A stretch of DNA of 64,000 nucleotides from the NCBI RefSeq assembly GCF_000716595.1, contig NZ_JNXC01000031.1, positions 25,944 to 89,943 of the forward strand, read 5' to 3'. Of this stretch, positions 9,211-18,728 are shown in pieces. The notes beneath the pieces are model-generated. The model had not been told where the DNA came from, searched no databases, and was given only the letters and a program-made list of their open reading frames with translations. The translations under genes were made by a program, and so were the position numbers. The stretch is from Saccharothrix sp. NRRL B-16314. GTDB taxonomy: Bacteria > Actinomycetota > Actinomycetes > Mycobacteriales > Pseudonocardiaceae. Every line of letters starts with the position of its first letter. Positions within the stretch are counted from its first letter, which is position 1.

Positions 9211-10386
9211 TCAGGCCGGTTCGGGGAGCAGCCGGGCGTCCACGGCCTCGGCCGAGAAGACCTGGTCGATCACCATGTGCCGGGCGCCGTGCACACCCGC
9301 CCGGTCGCCGAGCCGGCTCTCCACCACGGCCATGCTGCTGGTCAGCGCCGGCACGGTCCGCTCGTACAGCCGCTCGCGGACGCCCACCAGCAGGTGTTCG
9401 CGGGTGAGCGCGAGGTCGCCGCCGATCACCACGACGGTCGGGTTGAGCAAGGCGACCGCGGTGGCCAGCACCTCGCCCAACAACCGGCCGGCGTCGCGGA
9501 CCAGCGTGACGGCGTCCGGGTTGCCCTCGTCCACGAGGCGGACGACGTCGCGGCTGGTCCGCGCCTCGATACCGCGTTCGGTGAGCTGGCGGGCGAGCGC
9601 CGTGCCGCTCGCGTGGGCCGCCAGGCAGCCCGTGGCGCCGCACCGGCACCGCGCGCCGTCGACCGGTCGGGAGATCCGGATGTGCCCGATGTCGCCGCCC
9701 TGCCCGGTCGCGCCCCGTTCGGGCCGGCCGCCGAGGATGACGCCCGCGCCGATCCCCGTGCCCACCTTCACGAACAGCAGGTTGTCGACGTCCGGGTACC
9801 GCTCGCGGACCTCGCCCAGGCCCAGCAGGTTGGCGTCGTTGTCCACGAACGCCGGGCAGCCCAGCGCGTCGGACAGCGTCTTCGCCACCGCGACCCCGTG
9901 CCAGCCCGGCATGATCGGCGGCTGCACGGGCCGCCCGCTGCGGAAGTCGACGGGAGCGGGCAGGCCGACGCCGATCCCCGCGAGCTGGGCCCGGTCCCGT
10001 CCCGCGTCCTTGAGCAGGTCGCGGAACCGCCGCACGACGGTCTTCAGCACCACGTCGGGTTCCTGCCCGACGAGCAGGTCCTCGGTGCGCTCGGCGAGCA
10101 TCCGGCCTCCCGCGTCGGTCAACGCGAACCGGGCGTGCGTCGCGCCGAGGTCGGCGGCCAGGACGAGCTTGTCGTCCTCCTCGAACGACAGCACCTCGGC
10201 GGGCCTGCCCGCGGTGCCTCGCCGCTGCTCGACCGCGCGGATGTAGCCCGCGGCGATGAGCTGGCTGAGCCGCAGGGCCACCGTGGAGCGGGACAGCCCG
10301 GTGAGTTCTTGCAGGTCGCGCCGGGTCTTCACCCGCCCGGACCGGATGAGCACCAGGATTTCCCCCGGTGACGCCGTGAACGCCAT
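9211..10386 (-). CDS. ROK-family transcriptional regulator
   Basis: 391 residues: a winged helix-turn-helix at 1-65 (DLQELTGLSRSTVALRLSQL), then a ROK sugar-kinase-like domain. The domain has the ATP-site motif (ADLGATHARFAL), the sugar-site VDNDANLLGLGE, and the zinc signature GHIRI...CRCGATGCLAA. Proteins with an HTH plus ROK domain are sugar-responsive repressors. It lies inside the ABC-importer/galactosidase operon and is the obvious candidate to bind the palindrome at 13673-13688 in the divergent promoter region. Confidence 0.88.
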   Translation of the reverse strand: MAFTASPGEILVLIRSGRVKTRRDLQELTGLSRSTVALRLSQLIAAGYIRAVEQRRGTAGRPAEVLSFEEDDKLVLAADLGATHARFALTDAGGRMLAERTEDLLVGQEPDVVLKTVVRRFRDLLKDAGRDRAQLAGIGVGLPAPVDFRSGRPVQPPIMPGWHGVAVAKTLSDALGCPAFVDNDANLLGLGEVRERYPDVDNLLFVKVGTGIGAGVILGGRPERGATGQGGDIGHIRISRPVDGARCRCGATGCLAAHASGTALARQLTERGIEARTSRDVVRLVDEGNPDAVTLVRDAGRLLGEVLATAVALLNPTVVVIGGDLALTREHLLVGVRERLYERTVPALTSSMAVVESRLGDRAGVHGARHMVIDQVFSAEAVDARLLPEPA

Positions 10387-10395
10387 TCGCGCGGC

Positions 10396-11268
10396 CTACC
10401 CCTTCTCCGCACCGCTGGTCAGACCCTGCGAGAGCAACCGCTCGGTCAGGAAGAACAGCAGCACGATCGGCAGCGTGATGACGACCGACCCGGCCATCAG
10501 CACGGTCGTGGAGACCTCGATGCTGCCCGACAGCTGCGCCAGACCCAGGGACACCGTCCACCGGTCCCGCCGCTCGACCAGGAACAGCAGGGCGAACAGG
10601 AACTCGTTCCAGGCGATCATGAACACGAAGATGCCGGTCGCGATGACGGACGGCAGGGCCAGCGGCAGGCTGATCCGGCGGATGACGCCGACCCGGCTCA
10701 ACCCGTCGACCAGGCCCGCTTCCTCGACGCTCGGCGGGATCGTCTCGAAGTAGTTCTTGAGCATGTAGATGGCGACCGGCACGGTCTGCGCGATGTACAC
10801 CAGCACCAGACCGATCAGCGAGCCGCGCAGCTGCATCCGCGTGAGCATGACGAACAGCGGGATCGCCAGCACGATGCTCGGGAACAGGTACACGACCAGG
10901 AACAGCGAGCTGACCTGTCGACGGCCGAAGAACTCCAGCCTGCTCACGGCGTACGCGCCGGGGATGGCGATCGCCAGCGCCACGACCACCGACGCGGACG
11001 CGACGACGGCGCTGTTGCCCAGCAGGCTGAGGAAGCCCTGGCCGCCTTCGGTGACCGGCCGCAGCACGTCGGCGTAGGTCGAGAGAGTCAGCCCGCCCAG
11101 GTCGGGGAACAGCGAGTCGGGCCGCCGCAACAGGTCCTCGATGGGCCGCAGCGACAGCATGAGCATGTAGTAGAACGGCAGCAGGGTGGCGACCAGGAAG
11201 AACACGATCACCACCGGGCGCAGGACGCCGAGCACGGCCCGCTCCACCCGGTCACGCGTCCACGTCAC
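10396..11268 (-). CDS. Carbohydrate ABC transporter permease (MalG type)
   Basis: A 290-residue inner-membrane permease with six predicted membrane segments and the CUT1 EAA loop EEAGLVDGLSRVGVIRRI, the contact site for the ATPase. The start is GTG 11268, which overlaps the stop of the other permease gene (GTGA). No ATP-binding subunit gene is present in the operon; as in many actinomycetes, a shared MsiK-type ATPase encoded elsewhere probably energises the system. Confidence 0.88.
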   Translation of the reverse strand: MTWTRDRVERAVLGVLRPVVIVFFLVATLLPFYYMLMLSLRPIEDLLRRPDSLFPDLGGLTLSTYADVLRPVTEGGQGFLSLLGNSAVVASASVVVALAIAIPGAYAVSRLEFFGRRQVSSLFLVVYLFPSIVLAIPLFVMLTRMQLRGSLIGLVLVYIAQTVPVAIYMLKNYFETIPPSVEEAGLVDGLSRVGVIRRISLPLALPSVIATGIFVFMIAWNEFLFALLFLVERRDRWTVSLGLAQLSGSIEVSTTVLMAGSVVITLPIVLLFFLTERLLSQGLTSGAEKG

Positions 11269-12227
11269 GGCTTCGCTCCTTCCCGGCGGCGCAGCAACCA
11301 CAGGTAGGCGCCGAGCAGCACGACCAGCACGGCGGCCAGCAGCACCGACTGGGCCGCGGCGGCGCCGACGTTCCGCTGCACGGTCAGCAGCTCGTACACC
11401 CGCACGCTCACCACCTCGGTGCCCGCCGCGCCGCCGGTGAGCAGGAAGATGTCGTCGAACTCGTTGAACGTCCAGATCGTCCGCAGCACCACGAGCACGG
11501 CGATGACCGGCATCAGCTGCGGCAGCACGATGTGCCGGAACCGCTGCGTCGGCGTCGCGCCGTCGACCGTCGCCGCCTCCTCCAGGTCACCGGGCAGCGC
11601 CGACAGCCTGGCCAGCAGGAACAGGAAGGCGAACGGGAAGTACCGCCAGCCCTCGAAGGCGATCACGGTCAGCAGCGCGGTCGGCACCGGGACGTCGAGC
11701 CCGAACAGCGTGATCTCACCGCGCGCCTGCGAGAGGAACGCGATCGGGTCGTCCCACCCGAACAGCTGCTTCCCCCAGCTGTTGACGATGCCGAACTCGG
11801 GGTTCAGCAGCACCTTCCAGACGAACGTGACGGCGACGACCGGTGCGACGTAGGGGATGAGCATCGCGGCGCGCACGAAACCCCGGCCGGGGAACGGCCT
11901 GCGCAGCGCGAGCGCCGCGATCAGCCCCAGCGAGACCGCGACGAACGTCGAGCCGGCGGTGTAGAAGACCGTGGTGCGCAGGCTTTCCCAGAGCACGTCC
12001 GACGCGAACACGCGCGCGAAGTTGTCGAGCGTGAACCTGTCGAACAGCCCCATCCGGCCGACGTCGATCAGCCGGACCCGCTGGAACGCGATGAGCACCG
12101 ACCACGCCAGCGGCACGAGCACGACCGCGAGCACGATCACCAGGGTCGGGGTGAGGAGCAGCAGGCCGGTGCGCGCGTCCTGCTGCTTCACCGTGCGCCC
12201 GCGCAGTGGCACCTGCGACGACGGCAC
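11265..12227 (-). CDS. Carbohydrate ABC transporter permease (MalF type)
   Basis: A 320-residue membrane protein with six hydrophobic segments, the first at about residues 22-42, and the EAA-type loop LEEAATVDGATPTQRFRHI. It pairs with the MalG-type permease encoded next and the binding lipoprotein encoded just before (2-nt gap). Its GTG start at 12227 follows the stop of the binding-protein gene. Substrate is inferred as an alpha-galactoside from the GH36 gene of the same operon. Confidence 0.88.
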   Translation of the reverse strand: MPSSQVPLRGRTVKQQDARTGLLLLTPTLVIVLAVVLVPLAWSVLIAFQRVRLIDVGRMGLFDRFTLDNFARVFASDVLWESLRTTVFYTAGSTFVAVSLGLIAALALRRPFPGRGFVRAAMLIPYVAPVVAVTFVWKVLLNPEFGIVNSWGKQLFGWDDPIAFLSQARGEITLFGLDVPVPTALLTVIAFEGWRYFPFAFLFLLARLSALPGDLEEAATVDGATPTQRFRHIVLPQLMPVIAVLVVLRTIWTFNEFDDIFLLTGGAAGTEVVSVRVYELLTVQRNVGAAAAQSVLLAAVLVVLLGAYLWLLRRREGAKP

Positions 12228-12229
12228 GC

Positions 12230-13621
12230 TCAGCCGCCGAGTTCTTCGGCGATGGTGGCGGCCTGCTCGTTCGCCTTGGCCGCCGCGGCGGGCGCGTCAC
12301 CGCCGCCGTTGACGACCTCGGCCAGCGCCTTCGGCACCACGAGCTGACCGGCGACGGCGCCCGCGAGTTCGCCCTTGCCCTGGTTGAAACCCCACCGCCG
12401 GAACGTCTTCGGGCTGTCCTGCACCACGCGCAGCGTCTCGGCGTCGTAGAACTCCGACAGCGGCGCCTTGGTGTCGACGCCGACGTCGAGCCCGCGCCAC
12501 ATCTCGGCGTACTCCTGCGGGTTGTCCTTCGTGCCCGCCCGGACCGGGACCTTGCCCTCCGGCGCGATGGCGAGCCAGTCCCGGTACCCGTCGCTCATCA
12601 GGTACTCGACCAGCTTCTTGGCGTCGTCGGTGGCGGCGTCCTTCAGCACGGCGAACGACGCGGTCTCGCCGAAGGTCGTCGGCTTGCCGCCGTCCGGCCC
12701 GGTGAGGCCGGCGACCACACCGGTGTTCCTGGCCAGGAACGCGGAGTCGGCCTGGCACTCGGGGCACGTCGGCAGCGCGTCGTCGCGCAGGCCGGCGAGC
12801 TCGTCGAGCAGGTACGACGACCAGATCACCATCGCCGACCGGCCCGCGAAGTACGTCGCCCGCGTGGTGTCGACATCCTGGTTGCCTGCCACGGAGTGGC
12901 CCTTGACGAGGTCGCCGTAGAACTGGAAGGCCTTGACGCACTGCGGGCTGCCCAGCGCGACCTCCCCGTCGCCGCCGACCAGTTCGCAGTCGTTGGCGAG
13001 GGCGAGGTGCTCGAACGTCTGGTGGGTGAACACGTCGGCGGGCGTCGTGCTGGCCGTGATGCCCGCGACGTCACCCTGGTCCAGCCGCTCGGCGGCCTTG
13101 CTGATCGCGTCGAACGTGGTCGGCGGCTCCAGTCCGGCCTGGGCGAAGAGGTCCTTGCGGTAGAAGAGGAGCTGCGCCCAGCCGTCACTCGGGACCACCA
13201 GCTGCGTGTCCCCCGAGCGGGTCAGGTCCAGTGACTGCTTGGCGAACGTGTCCACGCCGAGGCCGTCCACGACCTGCTTCGCGGCATCCGTGTCGAGCAG
13301 GTCGTCGGTGCGCAGCTGGCTCATGATCGGCAGCGAGATCGAGCCGATCACGTCGGGCAGCTCACCGGACGCGGAGGCCGACGTGAGCACGGTCGTGAGC
13401 TGGTTCTCGGCGATCGCCACCAGCTTGGTCTCGATGCCGGTCTTCTCGCTGAACCGCGCCAACAAGCGTTCCTGCGCCTGCACGCGGTCGGCCGTGTCCT
13501 CGATGGTCCAGAAGACGAGCGGTCCGTCCGCTCCCCCGCCGGAATCGCCGCTCCCGCAAGCCGCCAGCACCAGGGCGACAGGCACCGCGGCGGCGAGCAC
13601 GCGCAGTCCTCGTCCGGTCAT
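12230..13621 (-). CDS. Extracellular sugar-binding lipoprotein of ABC importer
   Basis: 463 residues with a lipoprotein signal (VALVLAAC lipobox, Cys near residue 22) followed by a type 1 solute-binding fold (LVFWTIEDTADRVQAQERLL; WAQLLFYRKDLFAQAGLEPP is typical of CUT1 binding proteins). AAGGGAG precedes the ATG at 13621. It is the first gene of the six-gene leftward operon 13621-6097 (binding protein, two permeases, ROK repressor, GH36, oxidoreductase). The protein captures the oligosaccharide outside the membrane and hands it to the two permeases. Confidence 0.9.
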   Translation of the reverse strand: MTGRGLRVLAAAVPVALVLAACGSGDSGGGADGPLVFWTIEDTADRVQAQERLLARFSEKTGIETKLVAIAENQLTTVLTSASASGELPDVIGSISLPIMSQLRTDDLLDTDAAKQVVDGLGVDTFAKQSLDLTRSGDTQLVVPSDGWAQLLFYRKDLFAQAGLEPPTTFDAISKAAERLDQGDVAGITASTTPADVFTHQTFEHLALANDCELVGGDGEVALGSPQCVKAFQFYGDLVKGHSVAGNQDVDTTRATYFAGRSAMVIWSSYLLDELAGLRDDALPTCPECQADSAFLARNTGVVAGLTGPDGGKPTTFGETASFAVLKDAATDDAKKLVEYLMSDGYRDWLAIAPEGKVPVRAGTKDNPQEYAEMWRGLDVGVDTKAPLSEFYDAETLRVVQDSPKTFRRWGFNQGKGELAGAVAGQLVVPKALAEVVNGGGDAPAAAAKANEQAATIAEELGG

Positions 13622-13672
13622 CGTTGCTCCCTTCGGGTGGACCGCGACCTCTCACGGGCATCACCGGTCGCA

Positions 13673-13688
13673 TCAGTGGCGCCACTGA
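13673..13688. promoter_or_regulatory. 16-bp perfect palindrome, candidate ROK operator
   Basis: TCAGTGGCGCCACTGA is a perfect 16-bp inverted repeat. It sits 52 bp upstream of the binding-protein start codon, in the 206-bp gap between the divergent sugar operons. Position and symmetry fit the operator of the ROK repressor encoded in the operon; this link is inferred. Confidence 0.6.
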
Positions 13689-13827
13689 ACACCCCGGTTT
13701 GTCCCGTGACAACCACCAATGCGCTCGTGACTTCGGGGCCGTATCCGCTCGTGCGCAGGCGTTCGGCGGGCCGCGGCGCGACCGGGATCGGGATGCCGCA
13801 TTGTTGTTCTGACTGATCGCGGGATTA

Positions 13828-14625
13828 ATGTCCGCCATGCCGCAGTGGAAGATCGCCTGCCAGGAGCAGCTGCTGCCGGGAGCCTCGATCGAGGAGAAGT
13901 GGGAGTTCGCGCAGTCCGCGGGCTTCGACGGCATCGAGCTGCGCACACGGGACGACGAGGCGTTCGAGGCCAGGCTGGGCGTGCTGAAACGGGCGGTCGG
14001 CCGCGGGGTCGTGCTGCCCGCGGTGTGCCTCGACGGGCTCGCGCTCGGCGGGGACGTCGACCGGTGCGCGGACGCGTTCCGCCAGGTGGCCGCGAAGTTG
14101 GGGGTGATCGCGGCACTGGGCGGCCGGGTGGTGGTGGCCCCGGTGTCCGACGGTCGCCTGCTGCCGGTGCCGAGCCAGCGTTCGTCCACAGAGGACTACC
14201 AGACGTTGTCGGAAGGGCTGCACCGGCTCGCCGAGCGGGCCGGGCGGGAAGGCGTGTCGATCTGCCTGCAACCGGTCAACCGGTACGAGGGGCACCCCGT
14301 CAACACGCTGGACCAGGCGGCGGGGCTGTGCCGCGCGGTCGGGACGCCGTCGGCGCGCGTGGCCGCGGGCACGTTCCACATGAACATCGAGGAAGCCGAC
14401 CCGGCCGGTGCCCTGTTGGCCGCCGGTCCGTGGCTGGGGCACGTCGAACTCGCCGACTCCAACGGGTTCGAGCCGGGTGCGGGCCACGTCGACTGGTGGG
14501 CGGCGTTCGCGGCGCTCGACGCGGCGGGGTACGACGGGTGGGCCGGCTTCGCGTGCCGCCTGTCCGGTCCGCCCGAGTCCGTGCTGCCGGCGTCGGTGAG
14601 CCTGCTCCGGCAGGCCGGCGGGTGA
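13828..14625 (+). CDS. Sugar phosphate isomerase/epimerase (xylose isomerase-like TIM barrel)
   Basis: 265 residues of AP-endonuclease-2/xylose-isomerase-like TIM barrel. The pattern includes SAGFDGIELRTRDDE near residue 30, the metal-ligand Glu/Asp region (ICLQPVNRYEGHPVNT near 145) and GHVELADSNGFEPGAGHVDW near 205. ATG 13828 or 13837 are both possible starts. It begins the rightward operon that continues with a glycoside hydrolase and an MDR dehydrogenase. Such proteins isomerise or epimerise keto-sugars; the substrate is unknown. Confidence 0.78.
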   Translation: MSAMPQWKIACQEQLLPGASIEEKWEFAQSAGFDGIELRTRDDEAFEARLGVLKRAVGRGVVLPAVCLDGLALGGDVDRCADAFRQVAAKLGVIAALGGRVVVAPVSDGRLLPVPSQRSSTEDYQTLSEGLHRLAERAGREGVSICLQPVNRYEGHPVNTLDQAAGLCRAVGTPSARVAAGTFHMNIEEADPAGALLAAGPWLGHVELADSNGFEPGAGHVDWWAAFAALDAAGYDGWAGFACRLSGPPESVLPASVSLLRQAGG

Positions 14626-14629
14626 TGCG

Positions 14630-15988
14630 GTGACCATCGGGACTCCACCGGAGGCGTGCGCGCCGGACCTCGCCGGGCTGAGGCGGAACGCGGCGGCGAC
14701 GCTGCTGCGGAACTGGCGCGGCTCGGCCACCGTGCCGACAGGCGCCCTCTACCCGCACCAGTGGAGCTGGGACTCGGCGTTCATCGCCATCGGCTTGGCG
14801 CACCTCAGCCCCCGGCGGGCGTTCGCGGAGCTGACCGCGTTGCACGGCGCGCAGTGGCGTGACGGCAGGGTGCCGCAGATCGTCTTCAACCCCGCCGTCC
14901 CCGAGGACGCCTACTTCCCCGGCCCACCGTTCTGGCGACCGCTGCCGCGACGGGGACCCGCGGCGGGCGTGTCGACGACCGGGCTCGTCCAGCCGCCCGT
15001 GCACGCCACCGCCGTGCTCGCCGTCGCGGAACGCCACCCCGGTGCGGCGACCGACGCGGCGGTCCGGCACCTGTACCCCCGGCTCGCGCGCTTCCACGAC
15101 TACCTCTTCTCGCGGCGGGGCGTCGCGTCCGGACTGGTCGGCATCGTGCACCCGTGGGAGTCGGGCCTGGACAACAGCCCGTTCTGGGACGAACCGCTCG
15201 GCGTGGCCGGTGCCGACCTGGCCGACGACATCACGGGGCTGCGCCGCGACCTGCGCCACGCCGACGCCGGGCACCGGCCGACGGACGAGGACTACGGGCG
15301 GTACATGGGCATCGTCGCCGCGTACCGCGACCGCGGCTACGCCGACGACGACCTGCTCGGCCTGCCGTTCTGCACCGTCGACCCGCTGTTCTGCGCCCTG
15401 CTCGCCTGGTCGGAGCAGTCCCTCGCCGAACTCGCGCGCCGAGCGGGCGCCGACCCCGGCCGGCACGCCGAACGGGCGCGGGAACTGGCGCACCAGGTGC
15501 ACACCCGCCTGTTCGACCCGGCGTTGGGCTGCTACGTGGCGCTCGACGCGCGCTCCGGCCGACCGATCCGCAAGCGCACGGTGGCCGGCCTGGTCCCGCT
15601 GCTGCTGCCCGGACTGCCCGCCGGACGCCGGTCGGCGTTGGTCGCGACCCTCACCGGACCGGCGTTCGGGCTGGGATCGCCGGACGTGCGCGGTGTGCCG
15701 AGCTACGACCTCACCGCGCCGGACGCCGACCTCCGCCGGTACTGGCGCGGTCCGACGTGGATGAACACCAATTGGCTGCTGTGGACGGCTTTGCGGCTCC
15801 AGGGGGAGACGAGGCACGCCGAGCGCCTGGCGTCCGACATGGTCCGCCTGGTCGCCGACGCCGGGTTCCGGGAGTACTTCCACCCGGTCACCGGCGAAGG
15901 GCTCGGCGCCGACCACTTCAGCTGGACGGCGGCGCTCCTGCTGGACGTCCTCGCACGTGAACCAGGAGGGCAGCGATGGCAGCGGTAG
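14630..15988 (+). CDS. GH63-like / mannosylglycerate-hydrolase-type glycoside hydrolase
   Basis: 452 residues of an (alpha/alpha)6 barrel. Family signatures are HQWSWDSAFIAIGLAHL near residue 43, GIVHPWESGLDNSP near 170, and YWRGPTWMNTNWLLW near 370. The acidic residues in WDS, WESGLDN and the C-terminal part form the usual catalytic pair of GH63/MGH-type inverting enzymes acting on glucosyl- or mannosyl-glycerate and similar small glycosides. No signal peptide was seen. The GTG start lies 4 nt after the isomerase stop, and the end overlaps the next gene by 13 nt. Confidence 0.75.
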   Translation: MTIGTPPEACAPDLAGLRRNAAATLLRNWRGSATVPTGALYPHQWSWDSAFIAIGLAHLSPRRAFAELTALHGAQWRDGRVPQIVFNPAVPEDAYFPGPPFWRPLPRRGPAAGVSTTGLVQPPVHATAVLAVAERHPGAATDAAVRHLYPRLARFHDYLFSRRGVASGLVGIVHPWESGLDNSPFWDEPLGVAGADLADDITGLRRDLRHADAGHRPTDEDYGRYMGIVAAYRDRGYADDDLLGLPFCTVDPLFCALLAWSEQSLAELARRAGADPGRHAERARELAHQVHTRLFDPALGCYVALDARSGRPIRKRTVAGLVPLLLPGLPAGRRSALVATLTGPAFGLGSPDVRGVPSYDLTAPDADLRRYWRGPTWMNTNWLLWTALRLQGETRHAERLASDMVRLVADAGFREYFHPVTGEGLGADHFSWTAALLLDVLAREPGGQRWQR

Positions 15989-17052
15989 TGCGCATGGACG
16001 GTCCGGGGTCGGTCTCGCTCGCCGAGGAACCCGATCTTCCGATCACGCCGACCGGTGTCCGCGTCCGGACCCTGTACTCGGGGATCTCCGCGGGCACCGA
16101 GCTGACCCAGTACCGCGGCACCAACGCGCACTTCGTCAAGACGTGGGACGCCGACGCCCGCCTGTTCGTACCGGGTCGGCCGACCTCCTCGTACCCCACC
16201 GTGGTCGGGTACGAGGAGGTCGGCGAAGTCGTCGAGGTCGGGCCCGAGGTGACCACCGTCCACACCGGACAGGTCGTGTGGGGTGCCTGGGGCCACCGCT
16301 CGGAGACCGTCGTGGACGAGTCGTACGCGACGTGGCGGGTGCTCGACCCGCGTGCCGATCCGCTCGTGGGCATCTTCAGCCACATCGGCTCCGTCGCCCT
16401 CAACGTCGTGCTGGATTCCGACATCCACGTCGGTGAGACCGTTGTCGTGTTCGGGCTGGGCGTGGTCGGGCAGATCGTCGCCCAGCTGGCCCGGCACAAC
16501 GGCGCCAGGGTGATCGGCGTCGACACCCTCCCCCACCGCCTCGGGCTCGCCCGGGAACTCGGTGCGGACGAGGTGCTGGACGCCGGCGCGGGCCAGGTCG
16601 CCGAGCGGGTGCGCGAGCTGACCGACGGGCGCGGCGCCGATGTCGCCCTCGACGTCAGCGGCAACCACCTGGCCCTGCACGAGGCCGTGCGCAGCGTCGC
16701 GTACAACGCGCGAGTCGTCGCCGGTGGCTTCTACCAGGGCGAGGCGCGCGGCCTGTTCCTCGGCGAGGAGTTCCACCACAACCGGGTGACGCTGGTCTGC
16801 TCCCAGATCTCCGGCGTCGCCGCCGCCCACTCGCACCGCTGGGACCGCAAGCGGCTGGCGACCACCGTCGTCGACCTCGCCGTGACGGGCCGGCTGGAAC
16901 TGCGTCCCCTGGTCTCGCACGTCATGCCGATCGAGCAGGCGGCCTCGGCCTACGAGCTGATCGACGGCCACCCGGACCAGGTGACCCAGGTCGTCCTCGA
17001 CTTCACGCAGGGGCAAGACGTCAGTCAGGGCAGGAACAGGGTGGACGGGTAG
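15976..17052 (+). CDS. MDR-type zinc-less dehydrogenase
   Basis: 358 residues of medium-chain dehydrogenase fold. The N-terminal catalytic domain has SGISAGTELTQYRG where zinc enzymes have a Cys motif; the GYEEVG segment lacks the usual GHE ligand. The nucleotide-binding motif is VVFGLGVVGQIVAQLA. The Cys/His catalytic zinc ligands therefore appear missing, as in the BchC-like 'SAGTE' subgroup. It is the last gene of the rightward sugar operon. Its 3' end overlaps the convergent TPR gene by 28 bp. Confidence 0.75.
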   Translation: MAAVVRMDGPGSVSLAEEPDLPITPTGVRVRTLYSGISAGTELTQYRGTNAHFVKTWDADARLFVPGRPTSSYPTVVGYEEVGEVVEVGPEVTTVHTGQVVWGAWGHRSETVVDESYATWRVLDPRADPLVGIFSHIGSVALNVVLDSDIHVGETVVVFGLGVVGQIVAQLARHNGARVIGVDTLPHRLGLARELGADEVLDAGAGQVAERVRELTDGRGADVALDVSGNHLALHEAVRSVAYNARVVAGGFYQGEARGLFLGEEFHHNRVTLVCSQISGVAAAHSHRWDRKRLATTVVDLAVTGRLELRPLVSHVMPIEQAASAYELIDGHPDQVTQVVLDFTQGQDVSQGRNRVDG

Positions 17053-18728
17053 CGGAGCGTGGTCGGGGGTGGTCCGGGGAGCTGGGCCGCCCAGTCGATC
17101 ACCTCACCGGCGTGCCACCCGGAACGGAGGTCCGCCAGCTGCGCGCGTTCCGCGTCGGAGGCAGCCGTCGACACGGCTTGGTCAAGGGCCGAGCCGGCGT
17201 CCGAGGTCGCACCGGCGGCGGCGTGGCAGGCGGCGAGCAGGCACCAGGCACGGGCGAGCCCCGGCACGTCACCGCAGCGGACGCACAGCTCCAGGAGCCG
17301 TGCAGCGTGGGCACGGGCCGCGGTGGTGTCGCCGGCCAGGTACGTCAGACGGGCCAGCGCCCGGGTCGAGTAGAGCAGGCTCGGCAGGTGCCCGAGGTCC
17401 GCGGCCATGGCGGCCACCCGCTCGTACACGGACACCGCGAGCGGGTCACCCGCCTTGGCCAGCAGACCGGCCTGGCGGAAGTGGTAGAAGTGCACGAACA
17501 TGTCGCCGGCGCGGTCGAAGATCCGCAGGAACAAACTCCAGACCTTCAGAGCACGCCTGGGTTCACCGCGCGTCTCGAAGATGATGCTGGTGTTGACGAC
17601 CAGGTTCGTCTTGACCGCGACGCAGTCCTCGTCGCGGTAGGGCTTGGTCAGCTGCAACGCGGTCCGCGTCGACCGCATGGCGGCGTCGTGGTCACCGGCC
17701 CGGTAGGCGACCAGCGCCTCCAGGTTGAGCAGCCAGGCGCGTTCGAGCGCCACCTGCGCGTCCTCGGTGTCGCACTCCGCGAGGTCCGCGAGGCCGCGCG
17801 TGACACCGGCCTGGGCAGTCTCCATGTCCGACAGGCGTTTCGCCGACACCAACGCGGTGAACATGGCCAGCCGCGCCCGGTCGACGGGTGTGGTGGCCGC
17901 GGCGTAACCGCGGTCGAACTGCTCGCGCGCGTCGTGGAAGCGCCCGAGCGTGGCCAGTGCCACCCCGAGTGATTCGGCGCGCTCGGTCTCCGGCACCCGG
18001 CCTTCGGTCAGCGGCGCCAGGTCGAGCACGACACCGGGATTGAACCACCTGCCCGCGACGTCGACCGCCGCACGCCAGGCGTCGGCCGCGTCGGGGAGGT
18101 CCAGCGACAACGCCCGCCGGGCGGCGCGGACGGCGCGCGCCTCCTCGTCGTCACCGGGAGGGCACGGGGGCGGGTCGCCGGGCAGGGTGACCTCCGCTCC
18201 CCCGACGCGCTCCCACCACGGGTGCCGCGCCGGCGAGCCCAGCACCAACCGCACGCCACGCACCCAGAGGTGGTGGACCAGCACGGTGGTCGGCCGGTCG
18301 GCCCGGTCGAAGCGGGGGAAGAACACCAGCGGCTCCTCGCCTCGCCGGCGCAGGCCTTCCTGGACCAGCAGGCCCACCTTGACGACGATGCGGAACACGA
18401 GCTCGGACTCCAGCGGCAGCATCCGCGAGACACCGGTCGGCATCTGCATCAGGTCCGACAGCGGCCTGCTCTCCGGCAGGCCCTCCGGCCCGAGCAGGTA
18501 CCGCAGCTCGGGGGCGCACTCCACGACCAGATCGCCGTCCACCAGCGGGAGCAGCCGCCGCAGCAGTCCGCGCACCGGGGCGAACGACGAACGCTCGTCG
18601 GTCGGTGGGTCGGCGGCGAGCAACCGGAACCCCGGCACCTCGGCGACGTGCCGACCGCCGTACAGCCAGCACACCTGCCGGGAGGTGAGTTCGGTGACCG
18701 CGTCCACCGCCGCGTCCGACGTCGTCAC
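17025..18728 (-). CDS. Degenerate STAND-like TPR protein, paralogue of the protein at 22370-24289
   Basis: 567 residues. The N-terminal half has the helix/strand order of a P-loop-derived domain but no Walker A motif (no GxxxxGK). The C-terminal half is TPR-like (DRARLAMFTALVSAKRL, LERAWLLNLEALVAYRAGDH, VKTNLVVNTSIIFETRGE). These blocks match, in order, RARARMYLGLITGKRL, LERCWLLNVRALMAFQQRDH and LKINLISNISVLLEKTGR of the second TPR protein, so the two are full-length homologues. The GTG start at 18728 overlaps the subtilase stop (GTGA), so the two are one transcript. Probably a protein-protein scaffold or regulator of the peptide pathway; function unknown. Confidence 0.65.
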   Translation of the reverse strand: MTTSDAAVDAVTELTSRQVCWLYGGRHVAEVPGFRLLAADPPTDERSSFAPVRGLLRRLLPLVDGDLVVECAPELRYLLGPEGLPESRPLSDLMQMPTGVSRMLPLESELVFRIVVKVGLLVQEGLRRRGEEPLVFFPRFDRADRPTTVLVHHLWVRGVRLVLGSPARHPWWERVGGAEVTLPGDPPPCPPGDDEEARAVRAARRALSLDLPDAADAWRAAVDVAGRWFNPGVVLDLAPLTEGRVPETERAESLGVALATLGRFHDAREQFDRGYAAATTPVDRARLAMFTALVSAKRLSDMETAQAGVTRGLADLAECDTEDAQVALERAWLLNLEALVAYRAGDHDAAMRSTRTALQLTKPYRDEDCVAVKTNLVVNTSIIFETRGEPRRALKVWSLFLRIFDRAGDMFVHFYHFRQAGLLAKAGDPLAVSVYERVAAMAADLGHLPSLLYSTRALARLTYLAGDTTAARAHAARLLELCVRCGDVPGLARAWCLLAACHAAAGATSDAGSALDQAVSTAASDAERAQLADLRSGWHAGEVIDWAAQLPGPPPTTLRYPSTLFLP

